Positions 7,219 through 15,191 of a DNA stretch of 35,880 nt are shown here, one piece after another. The DNA comes from an uncultured Nitrospira sp. (GTDB lineage: Bacteria; Nitrospirota; Nitrospiria; Nitrospirales; Nitrospiraceae), in NCBI GenBank assembly GCA_902500715.1, contig CABVRO010000026.1:1-35880 (forward strand). Direction: 5' to 3'. Below the pieces are notes generated by a model. The model was not told where the DNA came from, did not search any database, and was given only the letters and a program-made list of their open reading frames with translations. The number at the start of each line of letters is the position of its first letter. The first letter of the stretch is position 1. Both the position numbers and the translations under genes were made by a program.

Positions 7219-8478
7219 ATGTCTGTCGCGCCGCGCGTCATCATCATCGGTGCCGGTCTTGCCGGGTTGGCCTGTGCCCGTGCATTGTTCGGGCACGGCT
7301 TCTCGTGCACCATCCTCGACGCTTCCGACGAGATCGGCGGCAGGGTCCGTAGCGATCGTGTCGACGGATTTCTGCTCGATCGCGGCTTTCAGGTGTTTCT
7401 CAGCGGCTATCCGGAAGCCACAGCCGTGTTGGACTATTCCGCTCTCCGATTGCAGGCCTTTCATCCCGGCGCCTTGGTTCGTTACGCCGGTCGCTTCCAT
7501 CGCGTGAGTGATCCCTTCCGTCGGCCCCAGGATGCCCTTGCTACGGCGATGAGTTCAATCGGCTCGCTGCGCGACAAACTGACTGTGCTCAAACTGCGGC
7601 AGGACGCGTTGCACCGAAAGCTTTCCGTGCGCGCGGGTGGAGCATCGCATACGACGTTGGATGCCCTGCGGGCCTATGGATTCTCATCGGCCATGCAGGA
7701 GCGGTTTTTCCGCCCGTTTCTCGGCGGGGTCTTTCTCGATCAGTCGTTGTCGACGCCGTGCGGAGTCTTCGAACAGGTTTGGGCGGCGTTTTCTCGCGGA
7801 GCCATTGCGTTGCCACAGGAAGGGATGGGCGCCATTGCCCGGCAATTGGCTGAGGGGATTCCCAAGGCGACCATCCGGCTACGCGCTCCAGTGGCCCGTC
7901 TCGATGGATGCCGTGTCGTGCTCGCGTCCGGTGAACGACTGGATTCCGACGCCGTTGTGCTGGCGACCGACTACGCGACGGCGGCGGCGTTGCGTGGTGA
8001 GCCGGTGCCGACCGATCCCGGGCGCCGGTCGATGTCGCTCTATTTCGATGCGCCGGCGCCGCCGGTGCGGGGCCCTTGGTTGATGGTCAACGGCGACGGG
8101 CAGGGACCGATCGGCACGGCGTCTGTCTTGAGCGAAGTGGCATCGACCTACGCGCCGGCGGGACGAGCGTTGGTCGCCGTGAACCTGACCGATCAGGCGG
8201 TGCTTGACAGTGGCGAGTTGTTGGCTGCCGTGTGTCGACAGTTACGCGAGTGGTTCGGCCGACAGGTGGAGGACTGGCGGCATCTGCGGACCGATTGCAT
8301 CGACCGGGCCTTGCCCCCGCTCTCGCTCCTCTCGGCTGAGAACGGAGAGGGCCGGCCTCGCATCCGCCCTGGTCTCTATCACTGCGGCGACTATTGCGCC
8401 TCCGGGACGCTGGATGGGGCGTTGCGCTCCGGACGTGAGGCTGCCGAGGCGATCCTCGCCGACGTCAACGCCTTGTGA
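7219..8478 (+). CDS. FAD-dependent amine oxidase/phytoene desaturase-like oxidoreductase
   Basis: A 419-residue flavoprotein. The N-terminus carries the dinucleotide-binding motif VIIIGAGLAGLACARAL with the acidic residue ending the second strand (TILDASDEIGGRVRS), then a substrate-domain start DGFLLDRGFQVFLSGYPEA. The C-terminus has the second FAD signature GLYHCGDYCASGTLDGALRSG. This is the NAD(P)/FAD-dependent oxidoreductase group that includes protoporphyrinogen oxidase, phytoene desaturase and monoamine oxidase. FLSGYPEA and the CGD...GTLDGALRSGREAAE ending are typical of uncharacterised bacterial members. No ribosome site is obvious before ATG 7219. It ends 12 bases before the Sel1-repeat gene, so the two are probably co-transcribed. 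Substrate unknown. Confidence 0.88.
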   Translation: MSVAPRVIIIGAGLAGLACARALFGHGFSCTILDASDEIGGRVRSDRVDGFLLDRGFQVFLSGYPEATAVLDYSALRLQAFHPGALVRYAGRFHRVSDPFRRPQDALATAMSSIGSLRDKLTVLKLRQDALHRKLSVRAGGASHTTLDALRAYGFSSAMQERFFRPFLGGVFLDQSLSTPCGVFEQVWAAFSRGAIALPQEGMGAIARQLAEGIPKATIRLRAPVARLDGCRVVLASGERLDSDAVVLATDYATAAALRGEPVPTDPGRRSMSLYFDAPAPPVRGPWLMVNGDGQGPIGTASVLSEVASTYAPAGRALVAVNLTDQAVLDSGELLAAVCRQLREWFGRQVEDWRHLRTDCIDRALPPLSLLSAENGEGRPRIRPGLYHCGDYCASGTLDGALRSGREAAEAILADVNAL

Positions 8479-8490
8479 CAAGGAGCCCGC

Positions 8491-8937
8491 ATGACGAAGA
8501 CGAGACGGTGGAGCATGATGGTGGCGGCGGTGACGATGTTGCTCTGTGGCTGGACGCCCGGTGTCCTCGCCGATCCCGCGTCCGAATATCAGCTCCAGGC
8601 CCTCGCCGGCGAAGGTGACGCGAACGCGCAGTGGATGTTGGGCCAAGCGTTGCTGACCGGCAGCCTGGGCACGACCGACGAGGGCGAAGCCGTGCGCTGG
8701 TTCCAGCTTGCGGCAGACCAGGGACATGCCTTGGCGCAACGTGACCTGGGTCTGTTGTACGAGCAGGGGCAGGGCGTCACGCAGGATACGCTGGAAGCCT
8801 TCTTTTGGTATTCGCTCGCCAGTCGTCAGGACAGTGGCAGGGCCAGACTCCGCCGCGACGCGTTGGCTGCGATGCTCACGCCGGATCAGCGTGAGGCCAT
8901 CGCCGCACGTCTTAAGGGCTGGCGGCCGAGAAAATGA
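8491..8937 (+). CDS. Secreted Sel1-repeat protein
   Basis: A 148-residue exported protein with a signal peptide (to about residue 27, VLADPAS), then Sel1-type tetratricopeptide-like repeats. Two repeats are clear: GDANAQWMLGQALLTGSLGT with DEGEAVRWFQLAADQG, and HALAQRDLGLLYEQGQGVTQ with DTLEAFFWYSLASRQDS, plus a terminal helix (LTPDQREAIAARLKGW). Sel1 repeats mediate protein-protein contacts. The ATG follows AAGGAG eight bases upstream. Its position 12 bases after the flavoprotein gene suggests co-expression, but no functional connection can be shown. It converges with def. Confidence 0.88.
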   Translation: MTKTRRWSMMVAAVTMLLCGWTPGVLADPASEYQLQALAGEGDANAQWMLGQALLTGSLGTTDEGEAVRWFQLAADQGHALAQRDLGLLYEQGQGVTQDTLEAFFWYSLASRQDSGRARLRRDALAAMLTPDQREAIAARLKGWRPRK

Positions 8938-8951
8938 GTCAGCATCGCGCC

Positions 8952-9443
8952 TTATTTTTTCCGTCGGAAGAGATCGGTGCTGAGGGATTGGATGCGGTCG
9001 AGGAAGAGCAGGCCGTTCAGATGGTCCACTTCATGCTGAAAGGCGAGTGCTTCGAATCCTGATGCACTGACCGTGATGACCTGTCCGCCAGGCGTCAGCC
9101 CCTCCATCAGCGTCTCTTCGTAGCGCAGCACATTCCCCGTATAGTGCGGCACGCTCAGGCAGCCTTCCCGCACGGTCTTTTTTCCTTCCAGCGAGAGAAT
9201 GATCGGGTTCAACAGCGCGACCAATCCATGGCCCCGCTCGCCTTTTTTGCGCGACACATCCACGACGATCACGCGCAGGGCATACCCAATCTGCGGCGCG
9301 GCAAGGGCGACTCCGGGGGAAGCGGCGAGGGTATCGAGCAGGTCTTGCACCACGGCCTGTGTCGCCGGATCGGAAGGCACAACGAGCGCGCTTTCAGTTT
9401 TTAGTGTCGGGTGAGGATAGTGGAGGATCGGCCGGATCGCCAC
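8952..9443 (-). CDS. def: Peptide deformylase
   Basis: A 163-residue metalloenzyme that removes the N-formyl group from nascent proteins. All three family motifs are present: GVALAAPQIG (44-53), EGCLSVP with metal ligand Cys95, and QHEVDHL with His137 and His141 and catalytic Glu138. The length fits the family. The start is GTG at 9443, two bases after the stop codon of the GcvR-like gene, giving the usual MAIRPILHYPHPTL opening. The pair is almost certainly translated from one message with hrpB upstream. It converges with the Sel1-repeat gene at a 14-base gap. Confidence 0.97.
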   Translation of the reverse strand: MAIRPILHYPHPTLKTESALVVPSDPATQAVVQDLLDTLAASPGVALAAPQIGYALRVIVVDVSRKKGERGHGLVALLNPIILSLEGKKTVREGCLSVPHYTGNVLRYEETLMEGLTPGGQVITVSASGFEALAFQHEVDHLNGLLFLDRIQSLSTDLFRRKK

Positions 9444-9445
9444 GA

Positions 9446-9994
9446 TCAGAATGTCACGCTGTCGAGCGGGCGGAACGTGAGATCCACACCCAACAGAGGC
9501 TTGAGCCTTTCCAGGGCTTGCTTGAGCGGATCGGCCTGCCGGTCCTGGGGTAGTTGGATTTCCAGCACCATGACGTAGACGGGGACCTCGCTCGATCCAA
9601 TGACGCGGGTATTCATGTCGGTGATGTTGCCGCCGAAGTCCGCCACGGTGCGCGCGACCTGCGCCACAATACCGGGGTGGTCGGCCCCGTAGACCGATAA
9701 CATGAACGTCGGGGTTTCCAGGCCCGTCTGTCTAGTGGCTGCCTGGTCCGGCATCGCTCTGCATAAGACGGCAAGGTCCAGCGGAGTGGTAAACGGGATG
9801 AGACGTCGGCCAAGATCCTCGGCGGCGATTCCCTCCGGCAGGCGCACCATGACCATCATGGTGAACTCGCCGCGGAGCCGGGTCATGCAGGTGTCTTCGA
9901 TGTTGCAGCCGAGCCGGTAGAGACTATCGGCCATCAGGGCGACGATACCGGGCCGGTCTTGTCCGAAGGCGGTGATGATCGCGAAATGGTCCAT
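9446..9994 (-). CDS. Tandem ACT-domain protein, glycine cleavage regulator (GcvR)-like
   Basis: From ATG 9994 the protein has 182 residues, beginning MDHFAIITAFGQDRPGIVAL. An upstream in-frame start at 10078 exists, but the extra 28 residues do not resemble the family. Two ACT domains are visible: residues 1-80 (TAFGQDRPGIVALMADSLYR with NIEDTCMTRLRGEFTMMVMV) and about 95-175 (SVYGADHPGIVAQVARTVADFG with NITDMNTRVIG). Each starts with the DRPGIVA/DHPGIVA ligand-binding signature. Paired ACT domains without a catalytic domain are typical of GcvR, a regulator of glycine cleavage genes. Whether the partner is the same here is unknown. It sits in hrpB-(this)-def order. Confidence 0.88.
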   Translation of the reverse strand: MDHFAIITAFGQDRPGIVALMADSLYRLGCNIEDTCMTRLRGEFTMMVMVRLPEGIAAEDLGRRLIPFTTPLDLAVLCRAMPDQAATRQTGLETPTFMLSVYGADHPGIVAQVARTVADFGGNITDMNTRVIGSSEVPVYVMVLEIQLPQDRQADPLKQALERLKPLLGVDLTFRPLDSVTF

Positions 9995-10095
9995 CGGCCT
10001 TTCGTCGGTCGCAAACAGGGTGCAGGCTTCTTGTAGGATGCTGCAATTGTCGAAGATTAGCAAGCAGCGGTCGGACATACCTGGTTGGGCAAGTC

Positions 10096-12594
10096 CTACG
10101 TGCGGCGTTTTGTGCGGTTCGTCGGTGGAGCGGTGAGCGGGTCATCGGGCCATTGGTGGCGCGGGTAGCGGCCTCGCAGTTCCTTCTTCACCTCTTGATA
10201 GGCCGAGCGCCAGAAGCTGGCGAGGTCTTTCGTGACCTGCACAGGCCGTCCAGCCGGCGAGAGCAGATGCACCATCACCGACACCCTGCCACCCGCGATG
10301 CGCGGTGTCTCCTGACAGCCGAACATTTCCTGTAAGCGCACGGCCATCACCGGTGTCTCGTGCTGGTCGTAATCCAGCCTCACATGGGAACCGCTGGGCA
10401 CGGTGAGGTGTGTGGGCACGAGCCTGGGAAGTTCTTGCCGCTGCTGCCACGTCAGCAGACTCTCAAGCGGCGGTTGAAGATCGATGCGGCGGACCTGCGC
10501 CAGGTTCGTGAGGCCGCTGACGAACGGCCCCAACCACGCGTCGAGACTATTTGTGAGCGCGTCGTCCGACAGGTCCGGCCAGGTGGAGTCGATGCGATGG
10601 AGAAACCCGACACGCGCGCGCCACTGTTGCAGCTCTTTGGTCCAGGGTAGACAGGTGATCCCCGCCCGACGGATGCCGAACAGTAAGGCGGCGGCGACTT
10701 GAGTCTGGTCCGGGTCGTGAGTGGCCCGATCGTCGAGGATGAGTTGCCCCAACCGGCGCTGCCGTCTTGCGCGGACGGATTCCGACCGGTCATCCCACTC
10801 CAGCACATCGAGGGTTTGGATCTGCCCGGCGCAACGGTGTTGCAGATCCGCCAATCCAACCGGCGCGGCCAGAAGAATACGCGCCCAGTCGCCGGTGCCG
10901 TCGAGTTGTGCCACCACCAGATAGTCTTCTTGAGAGAGACCTTGTACGGTTTGAAATGTCGCGCCTCGTCCGTTGGCCAAACGATAGCGACCCTCGCTGC
11001 CTGCGATCCGTTGCGCAATGCGGTCCGGGTAGGCGAATGCGAGCAGTGTGCCGGTGTGCTCGGTGCTGTCGCCGGATGGTGCGCCAAGTTGGAGTTGTTG
11101 CCGCCACTGCTCCGATGCCCGTCGTACCCGTTCACAACCGGCACGATTGATCGTTGCACCGGCAAGATGTTCTCTGCCGTCACGCAAGGCTGCAACCCTG
11201 ATACGGAGATCGGCATTTCTCCAGCCCGGCCCTCCCTGCAGAATGTCCCGTTCGCTCAGCAGCGCCGCCAGGTCGCAGGCCGGTGCTCCCAGGCCGATCG
11301 GCACAGCGGTGACCATCATGTGGGCCAGTCGTGGATGAACAGTGACGTGGGCGAGCCTGCGTCCATGGGCGGTGAGCGCGCCCTGCTCGTTGAGCGCTCC
11401 GAGCTGTCGCAATAGATCACGGGCCTGGGCCATCGCGCCTGCCGGCGGTGGGTCGAGCCAGGAAAGTTCGTTTGCTTCAATCACACCCCACTCCGCGAGA
11501 TCCAGCGCCAGCGGTGCAAGGTCCGCCTCCAGGATTTCAGGGGGCCGGCGCGGCAAGAGCGCCTGCTGCTCGGCGGTTGTCCAGAGGCGATAACAGGTGC
11601 CCGGCTCCAGTCGGCCTGCGCGACCGCGTCGTTGATCGGCTGCGTCCTGGGTAACACGAATGGTATCCAGCCGCGTCAGCCCTGAGCGGGGATCGAAGCG
11701 CGGAACCCGCATCAGTCCTGCATCGATGACGACCCGCACACCCTCGATGGTCAAACTGGTTTCCGCGATTGAGGTCGCGAGTACGATCTTTCGCCGCCCT
11801 ACCGGTGCGGGGAGAATCGCCTGTTCCTGTTCGTGTTGCGGGAGTTCTCCATGGAGCGGAGCGATGAGCATATCCGGGCCGAGGGAGGCCTCGACAAGTT
11901 GTCGCTCGACGCGCCGGATCTCCGCCATGCCGGGAAGAAACACCAACAGACTGCCCTCGTCACGAGCCAGGGCCTGACGAATGCTCCGGACCACTGCCGG
12001 TTCCAGATGCCATTCGATCGGCCGGTCGAGATATTGCGTGGTGACGGGGAACAGGCGGCCTTCGCAGGAGATGGTGTCCGCATCCTGCAGCAGGCGGGTG
12101 ACCGCCGCGCAGTCGAGGGTCGCCGACATCACAAGCAGGCGAAGGTCCGGTCTGAAGAGGCGTTGCGATTCCCTGGCGAAGGCCAAGCCAAGATCCGCCT
12201 GCAGGCTGCGTTCGTGAAATTCGTCGAAGATGACGAGGCCGTATCCGGCGAGTGACGGGTCGTGCTGCAGCAGCCTTGTGAGAATGCCTTCGGTGACGAC
12301 TTCGATCCGCGTGTCCTTCCCGACCCTGGTATCGTGGCGGATGCGGTACCCGACCGTCTTGCCGACGGGCTCACCCAGCATGGCAGCCATGTATGTTGCG
12401 GCCGCGCGGGCGGCCAATCGCCGGGGTTCGAGCAGCACCAGTTTCTGTCCGGCCAGCCAGGGTTCATGCAGCAGGGCCAACGGGACACGCGTCGTCTTTC
12501 CCGCACCCGGTTGCGCCGTCAGCAAGGCCGCGCGTCCGTTTTCCAAGGTCCGGCGCAGAGCCGGGATCGCCTCTTCTATTGGTAATCCGACCAT
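10096..12594 (-). CDS. hrpB: ATP-dependent helicase HrpB
   Basis: An 832-residue DExH-box helicase. Conserved motifs run in order: QPGAGKTTRVPLAL (Walker A, residues 28-41), LVLLEPRRLAARAAA (Ia), FDEFHERSLQADLGLAF (DEFH box), VMSATLD (III), FLPGMAEIRRVE, ATSIAETSLTI (V) and QRRGRAGRLEPG (VI), followed by the HrpB-specific C-terminal domain ending in the SPAGRPVQVTKDLASFW region. HrpB differs from HrpA by the DEFH box and length near 820, both seen here. Its cellular role is incompletely known in most species. AGGAG is about 12 bases upstream of the start. It appears to be the first gene of a run with the ACT protein and def, with only 101 bases before the former. Confidence 0.96.
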   Translation of the reverse strand: MVGLPIEEAIPALRRTLENGRAALLTAQPGAGKTTRVPLALLHEPWLAGQKLVLLEPRRLAARAAATYMAAMLGEPVGKTVGYRIRHDTRVGKDTRIEVVTEGILTRLLQHDPSLAGYGLVIFDEFHERSLQADLGLAFARESQRLFRPDLRLLVMSATLDCAAVTRLLQDADTISCEGRLFPVTTQYLDRPIEWHLEPAVVRSIRQALARDEGSLLVFLPGMAEIRRVERQLVEASLGPDMLIAPLHGELPQHEQEQAILPAPVGRRKIVLATSIAETSLTIEGVRVVIDAGLMRVPRFDPRSGLTRLDTIRVTQDAADQRRGRAGRLEPGTCYRLWTTAEQQALLPRRPPEILEADLAPLALDLAEWGVIEANELSWLDPPPAGAMAQARDLLRQLGALNEQGALTAHGRRLAHVTVHPRLAHMMVTAVPIGLGAPACDLAALLSERDILQGGPGWRNADLRIRVAALRDGREHLAGATINRAGCERVRRASEQWRQQLQLGAPSGDSTEHTGTLLAFAYPDRIAQRIAGSEGRYRLANGRGATFQTVQGLSQEDYLVVAQLDGTGDWARILLAAPVGLADLQHRCAGQIQTLDVLEWDDRSESVRARRQRRLGQLILDDRATHDPDQTQVAAALLFGIRRAGITCLPWTKELQQWRARVGFLHRIDSTWPDLSDDALTNSLDAWLGPFVSGLTNLAQVRRIDLQPPLESLLTWQQRQELPRLVPTHLTVPSGSHVRLDYDQHETPVMAVRLQEMFGCQETPRIAGGRVSVMVHLLSPAGRPVQVTKDLASFWRSAYQEVKKELRGRYPRHQWPDDPLTAPPTNRTKRRT

Positions 12595-12611
12595 GGTAGG
12601 GTGCGTCTCCT

Positions 12612-12740
12612 GAAGAGGCTATAGCCTATAGCACATGGCCTATAGCGAATGGGATAGGGGCCGGGGCGAATCGCCTATCGCCGGAGTAATGAGGGTATGT
12701 TTCGTCCGGCCATAGGCTATAAGCCAAATGCCATAAGCTC
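12612..12740. repeat. Cluster of CTATAG-type short repeats upstream of hrpB
   Basis: Several variants of a short unit occur in about 130 bases: the palindrome GGCTATAGCC (12617-12626), GCCTATAGC at 12624-12632 and again at 12638-12646, ATCGCCTATCGCC near 12670, and CCATAGGCTATAAGCC near 12710-12725. Left and right copies are partly complementary, so the region can fold. It fills most of the 181-bp gap between hrpB (minus) and the gene at 12776 (plus). Confidence 0.7.
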
Positions 12741-12775
12741 TTATCCTTGACGAGGATACGCTTCACAGGGGGGTT

Positions 12776-12976
12776 ATGAACCGGCTAGTGTGGACGAGCG
12801 ACAAACCGGCCAAGGCCGGGTGGTATTGGTGGCGCGGGCTGGGAGAGGACATGGATCCGCTGATTCTCTATGTCGATGAGGTGGGGTATTTCCAATGGCC
12901 CGATGGGGCCTCGCAGGAAGTCGGACTGACGAAGGGCGAGTGGGCCGGTCCGATCGTCCCGCCGAGTGAGGATTGA
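12776..12976 (+). CDS. Small tryptophan-rich hypothetical protein
   Basis: A 66-residue protein with a good ribosome site (AGGGGGG, four bases before ATG). The sequence reads MNRLVWTSDKPAKAGWYWWR, a linker, ILYVDEVGYFQWPDG, and EWAGPIVPP at the end. The pattern of W-x-S-x-x-P-x-x-x-G-x-Y-W-x-R and a terminal G-x-W-x-G-P-I resembles small single-domain proteins of phage or chromosomal origin whose function is not known to me. It has no signal peptide. Its stop overlaps the open frame of the ferritin-like gene, and only seven bases separate it from that gene's likely start, so the two are probably co-transcribed. Confidence 0.75.
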   Translation: MNRLVWTSDKPAKAGWYWWRGLGEDMDPLILYVDEVGYFQWPDGASQEVGLTKGEWAGPIVPPSED

Positions 12977-12983
12977 TAGTGCG

Positions 12984-13568
12984 ATGATGGTTCTGCCTCA
13001 GACCTGTGAAAGGGCCTTGCTCGAACGGTTTTTGCGCGCCGAAGCCATGGCGCTCTGGGCGGTGCGGGCCGCTCAGACTCAGAATCTTCCCCGCCACGTG
13101 CAGACGTTTCTCCAGCGCCACGAGACCGACGAGCAGGATCACCTGCGGCAGTTCGAAGGGATGCTGGGCACCACGTCGCTGCGGGCGCCGACCCTGCCGA
13201 CCGTGCCCTCGCAGTGGGAAATGCTGGCGGTGTTGTTATTCGGGTATGAGGCGCTGGGACTGGAATTCGCGACGCTCCTCGCAACAGTAAGGCCGGACCT
13301 GGCAGACATCCTCGAAGACGAACAGGTGCATGTCGGATTCTTCGAGAAGGAACTGAGGGCGATTCTGGCGGGCGGGGAGAGCGGAGCTCACCAGGCGAGG
13401 GAGGCGGCCCGTACCTGGTGGAAGAAACTGCCTCGCACGGTGGACCGGTATCTCGGTGATCCCTCCCTCACGCCGTATCGGGCAGAACTTCGGCACCACA
13501 TCCTGTCGGTCATCCAGGAGCGATTCATTGCATTGGGCTTGCTGCCTGCCGGGCAGGCAGGCCGGTAA
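12984..13568 (+). CDS. Ferritin-like di-iron-type protein
   Basis: A 194-residue protein from ATG 12984 (an in-frame GTG at 12966 lies inside the upstream gene; GAGG at 12968 supports the later start). A four-helix ferritin-like carboxylate pattern is visible: Glu20 in RAEAMALWAV, E50-x2-H53 in TDEQDHL, Glu89/Glu94 in GYEALGLEFATLL, and E113-x2-H116 in EDEQVHVGFFEKEL. This is the E...ExxH...E...ExxH arrangement of rubrerythrin, ferritin and related di-iron proteins. The C-terminal 60 residues are a further helical region. Function might be oxidase, iron or stress-related. A palindrome (13542-13560) sits in its last codons. It converges with the porin gene. Confidence 0.78.
   Translation: MMVLPQTCERALLERFLRAEAMALWAVRAAQTQNLPRHVQTFLQRHETDEQDHLRQFEGMLGTTSLRAPTLPTVPSQWEMLAVLLFGYEALGLEFATLLATVRPDLADILEDEQVHVGFFEKELRAILAGGESGAHQAREAARTWWKKLPRTVDRYLGDPSLTPYRAELRHHILSVIQERFIALGLLPAGQAGR
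13542..13560. terminator. Perfect palindrome at the end of the ferritin-like gene
   Basis: CTGCCTGCC-G-GGCAGGCAG forms a perfect GC-rich inverted repeat within the last coding bases, between convergent genes. It may act as a hairpin terminator or transcript-end stabiliser. No U-tract follows. Confidence 0.4.
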
Positions 13569-13600
13569 TCTCCGACCCGCCTGCTCCGTTCCACCTCGCG

Positions 13601-14917
13601 CTAAAACTGCAGCGTGCCGTTGATGGCGGCCAGGACCTGATTCTTGTTCAGGCCGTCGTTGAAGGGCTGTCGTTGCCCGTCGAACCAATCGGCGCGCACT
13701 TCCGGACGGATCAACACATTGGGATGCGGCCGGTAGTTGAGGCCGACGCTGACGGAATAGAAGGACCCGGCAAAGGGCCCGAGGTTCGGGTTGTCGCGTA
13801 CTGGGTTGCCTCCGACGCGGGTGCCGGCCTCGTCGCGCATCCATTCGAACCGGAGTCCCGCCCGCAGCTCATCGGTGAGGGTGTAATAGAGGTAGTTGTC
13901 GATGCCGTACCAGCGCGCGGTCCCGCCGTCGAGCCTGCCCTGATTTTGATAGGCATAGTGGTGGTGGAAGACATATTCCCACCGCTCCGCCGGATGCAGC
14001 GTGAAGATGGCGCTATAGCGGGTGCGGGTTTCGAATCGCGTCGCCACGGCGCTCGGTTCGTTGCCCGTCACCATCGCGAACGACAGAGACCAGAAATCGT
14101 TGGGTGCGCTGTACTTGATGCTCGCGAGCCCTGTCGTGCTGTCCTTGTCCCGATCCAGCGAATCCCAGCCGTTGACCAGTCCGCCCTGCAGCGTGACGCG
14201 GTCGTTGACATGCCAGGTTGCCAGTCCACCCCAATGGGTGAAGGGTCCGGCGAATTGATAGGCGTAGGACTTGGAATAGAAGAAGTTGTTGATGGACGGC
14301 ACGCCTTCATACCCGATGATCGTGTAGAAGTGTCCGACCTTCACGGAGAAGGTCTGGTTGCCGACTTCCGCATAGGCCTGCGGCATCGCCAGGCCGTAAT
14401 GTTGCCCTTGGGCGTTCCAGCGTTGTCCGCCGTTTTCCCGCCGCTCGACTCCGTTGCTCTGCGTGAGGAAGTAATCGTAGCCGTACATAAAGTCGAGGCG
14501 TCCGCCGATGCCCCAATTGCTGCCCGTGGCGGTCAGCGGCTTTTCGACGATCATGTACAACTGGTTGAGGACCGGAATATCACGGTCGATCGCGTTGTAG
14601 GGCCCGTTGAAATTGCTGCTCGGGCTGCTGGCGTTGTAGGTGTAGCCTCCATCGACCCAACCCCGGACGCGGAGGAAACCATCCTGCGGCAGGAAGCGAC
14701 GGATGCCTTTCTCGTCCGCATGCCAGAGGGAGTCGGTCCACAACGGCTCGGTGGCCGGACTTCCTGCTGTGCCGGACGTTTGTGCGGAGATGGCGGGGGT
14801 GGACATGTCGCCCAGCGACAACCCGGTGGGCAACGACTGTGCGTGTGCGGCGCCGGTGCCGCCGCCGACTGCGAGGATGACTGCCATCATAAACCGGTTC
14901 ACATGCTTCTTCGACAT
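13601..14917 (-). CDS. Outer-membrane beta-barrel porin, BBP2-type
   Basis: A 438-residue outer-membrane protein with a signal peptide (MSKKHVNRFMMAVILAVGGG through GAAHA, cleavage about residue 26) and a C-terminal Phe (GTLQF), the sorting signature of barrel proteins. The mature part has alternating aromatic strands throughout: RVRGWVDGGYTYNASSP, GGRLDFMYGYDYFLTQSNG, VKVGHFYTIIGYEGVPS, KSYAYQFAGPFTHWG, and YSVSVGLNYRPHPNVLIRPE near the end. This order (LYMIVEKP..., MPQAYAEVG..., GHFYTIIGYE) is characteristic of the BBP2 porin family found in Planctomycetes and Nitrospirota. The start follows AGGAGGTAGG. Substrate specificity is not predictable. It is a single gene with a long upstream region. 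Confidence 0.9.
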   Translation of the reverse strand: MSKKHVNRFMMAVILAVGGGTGAAHAQSLPTGLSLGDMSTPAISAQTSGTAGSPATEPLWTDSLWHADEKGIRRFLPQDGFLRVRGWVDGGYTYNASSPSSNFNGPYNAIDRDIPVLNQLYMIVEKPLTATGSNWGIGGRLDFMYGYDYFLTQSNGVERRENGGQRWNAQGQHYGLAMPQAYAEVGNQTFSVKVGHFYTIIGYEGVPSINNFFYSKSYAYQFAGPFTHWGGLATWHVNDRVTLQGGLVNGWDSLDRDKDSTTGLASIKYSAPNDFWSLSFAMVTGNEPSAVATRFETRTRYSAIFTLHPAERWEYVFHHHYAYQNQGRLDGGTARWYGIDNYLYYTLTDELRAGLRFEWMRDEAGTRVGGNPVRDNPNLGPFAGSFYSVSVGLNYRPHPNVLIRPEVRADWFDGQRQPFNDGLNKNQVLAAINGTLQF

Positions 14918-15015
14918 ACCGCTACCTACCTCCTGTGAAAAGCTGCATTGCCCATTGCTGGGGGAGCCGGGTGTCGGGTGAGTGTCTCCCGGCGACGGAC
15001 GATTGAGGCTGAACA

Positions 15016-15036
15016 GTCGGGCGATACGTGCCCGAC
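15016..15036. promoter_or_regulatory. Perfect stem-loop upstream of the porin gene
   Basis: GTCGGGC (15016-15022) pairs with GCCCGAC (15030-15036) around GATACGT. It lies about 100 bases upstream of the porin start and 155 bases downstream of the accA stop, both on the minus strand. It could terminate accA, or be an operator or leader structure for the porin. There is no T-run beside it. Confidence 0.45.
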
Positions 15037-15191
15037 GTCACCGCGGGCGGCAGTCTACCAAGTCACGGGACGGCAGAAAATAGGGAAAACTCTGTAGGCT
15101 GTCCAGGTGTTGTCTAGTATGGGGGTGAGAGAAATCCGTCTCTCGACGGGAGATCACTGAGGGAGAAGCCGGAAGCGAGTCGTGGCGGAGG

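Noticed and set aside
13673..14938. 421-codon frame on the plus strand opposite the porin gene
   Set aside because: It is antisense to a clear beta-barrel protein with a signal peptide, has no ribosome site, and no domain is recognised.
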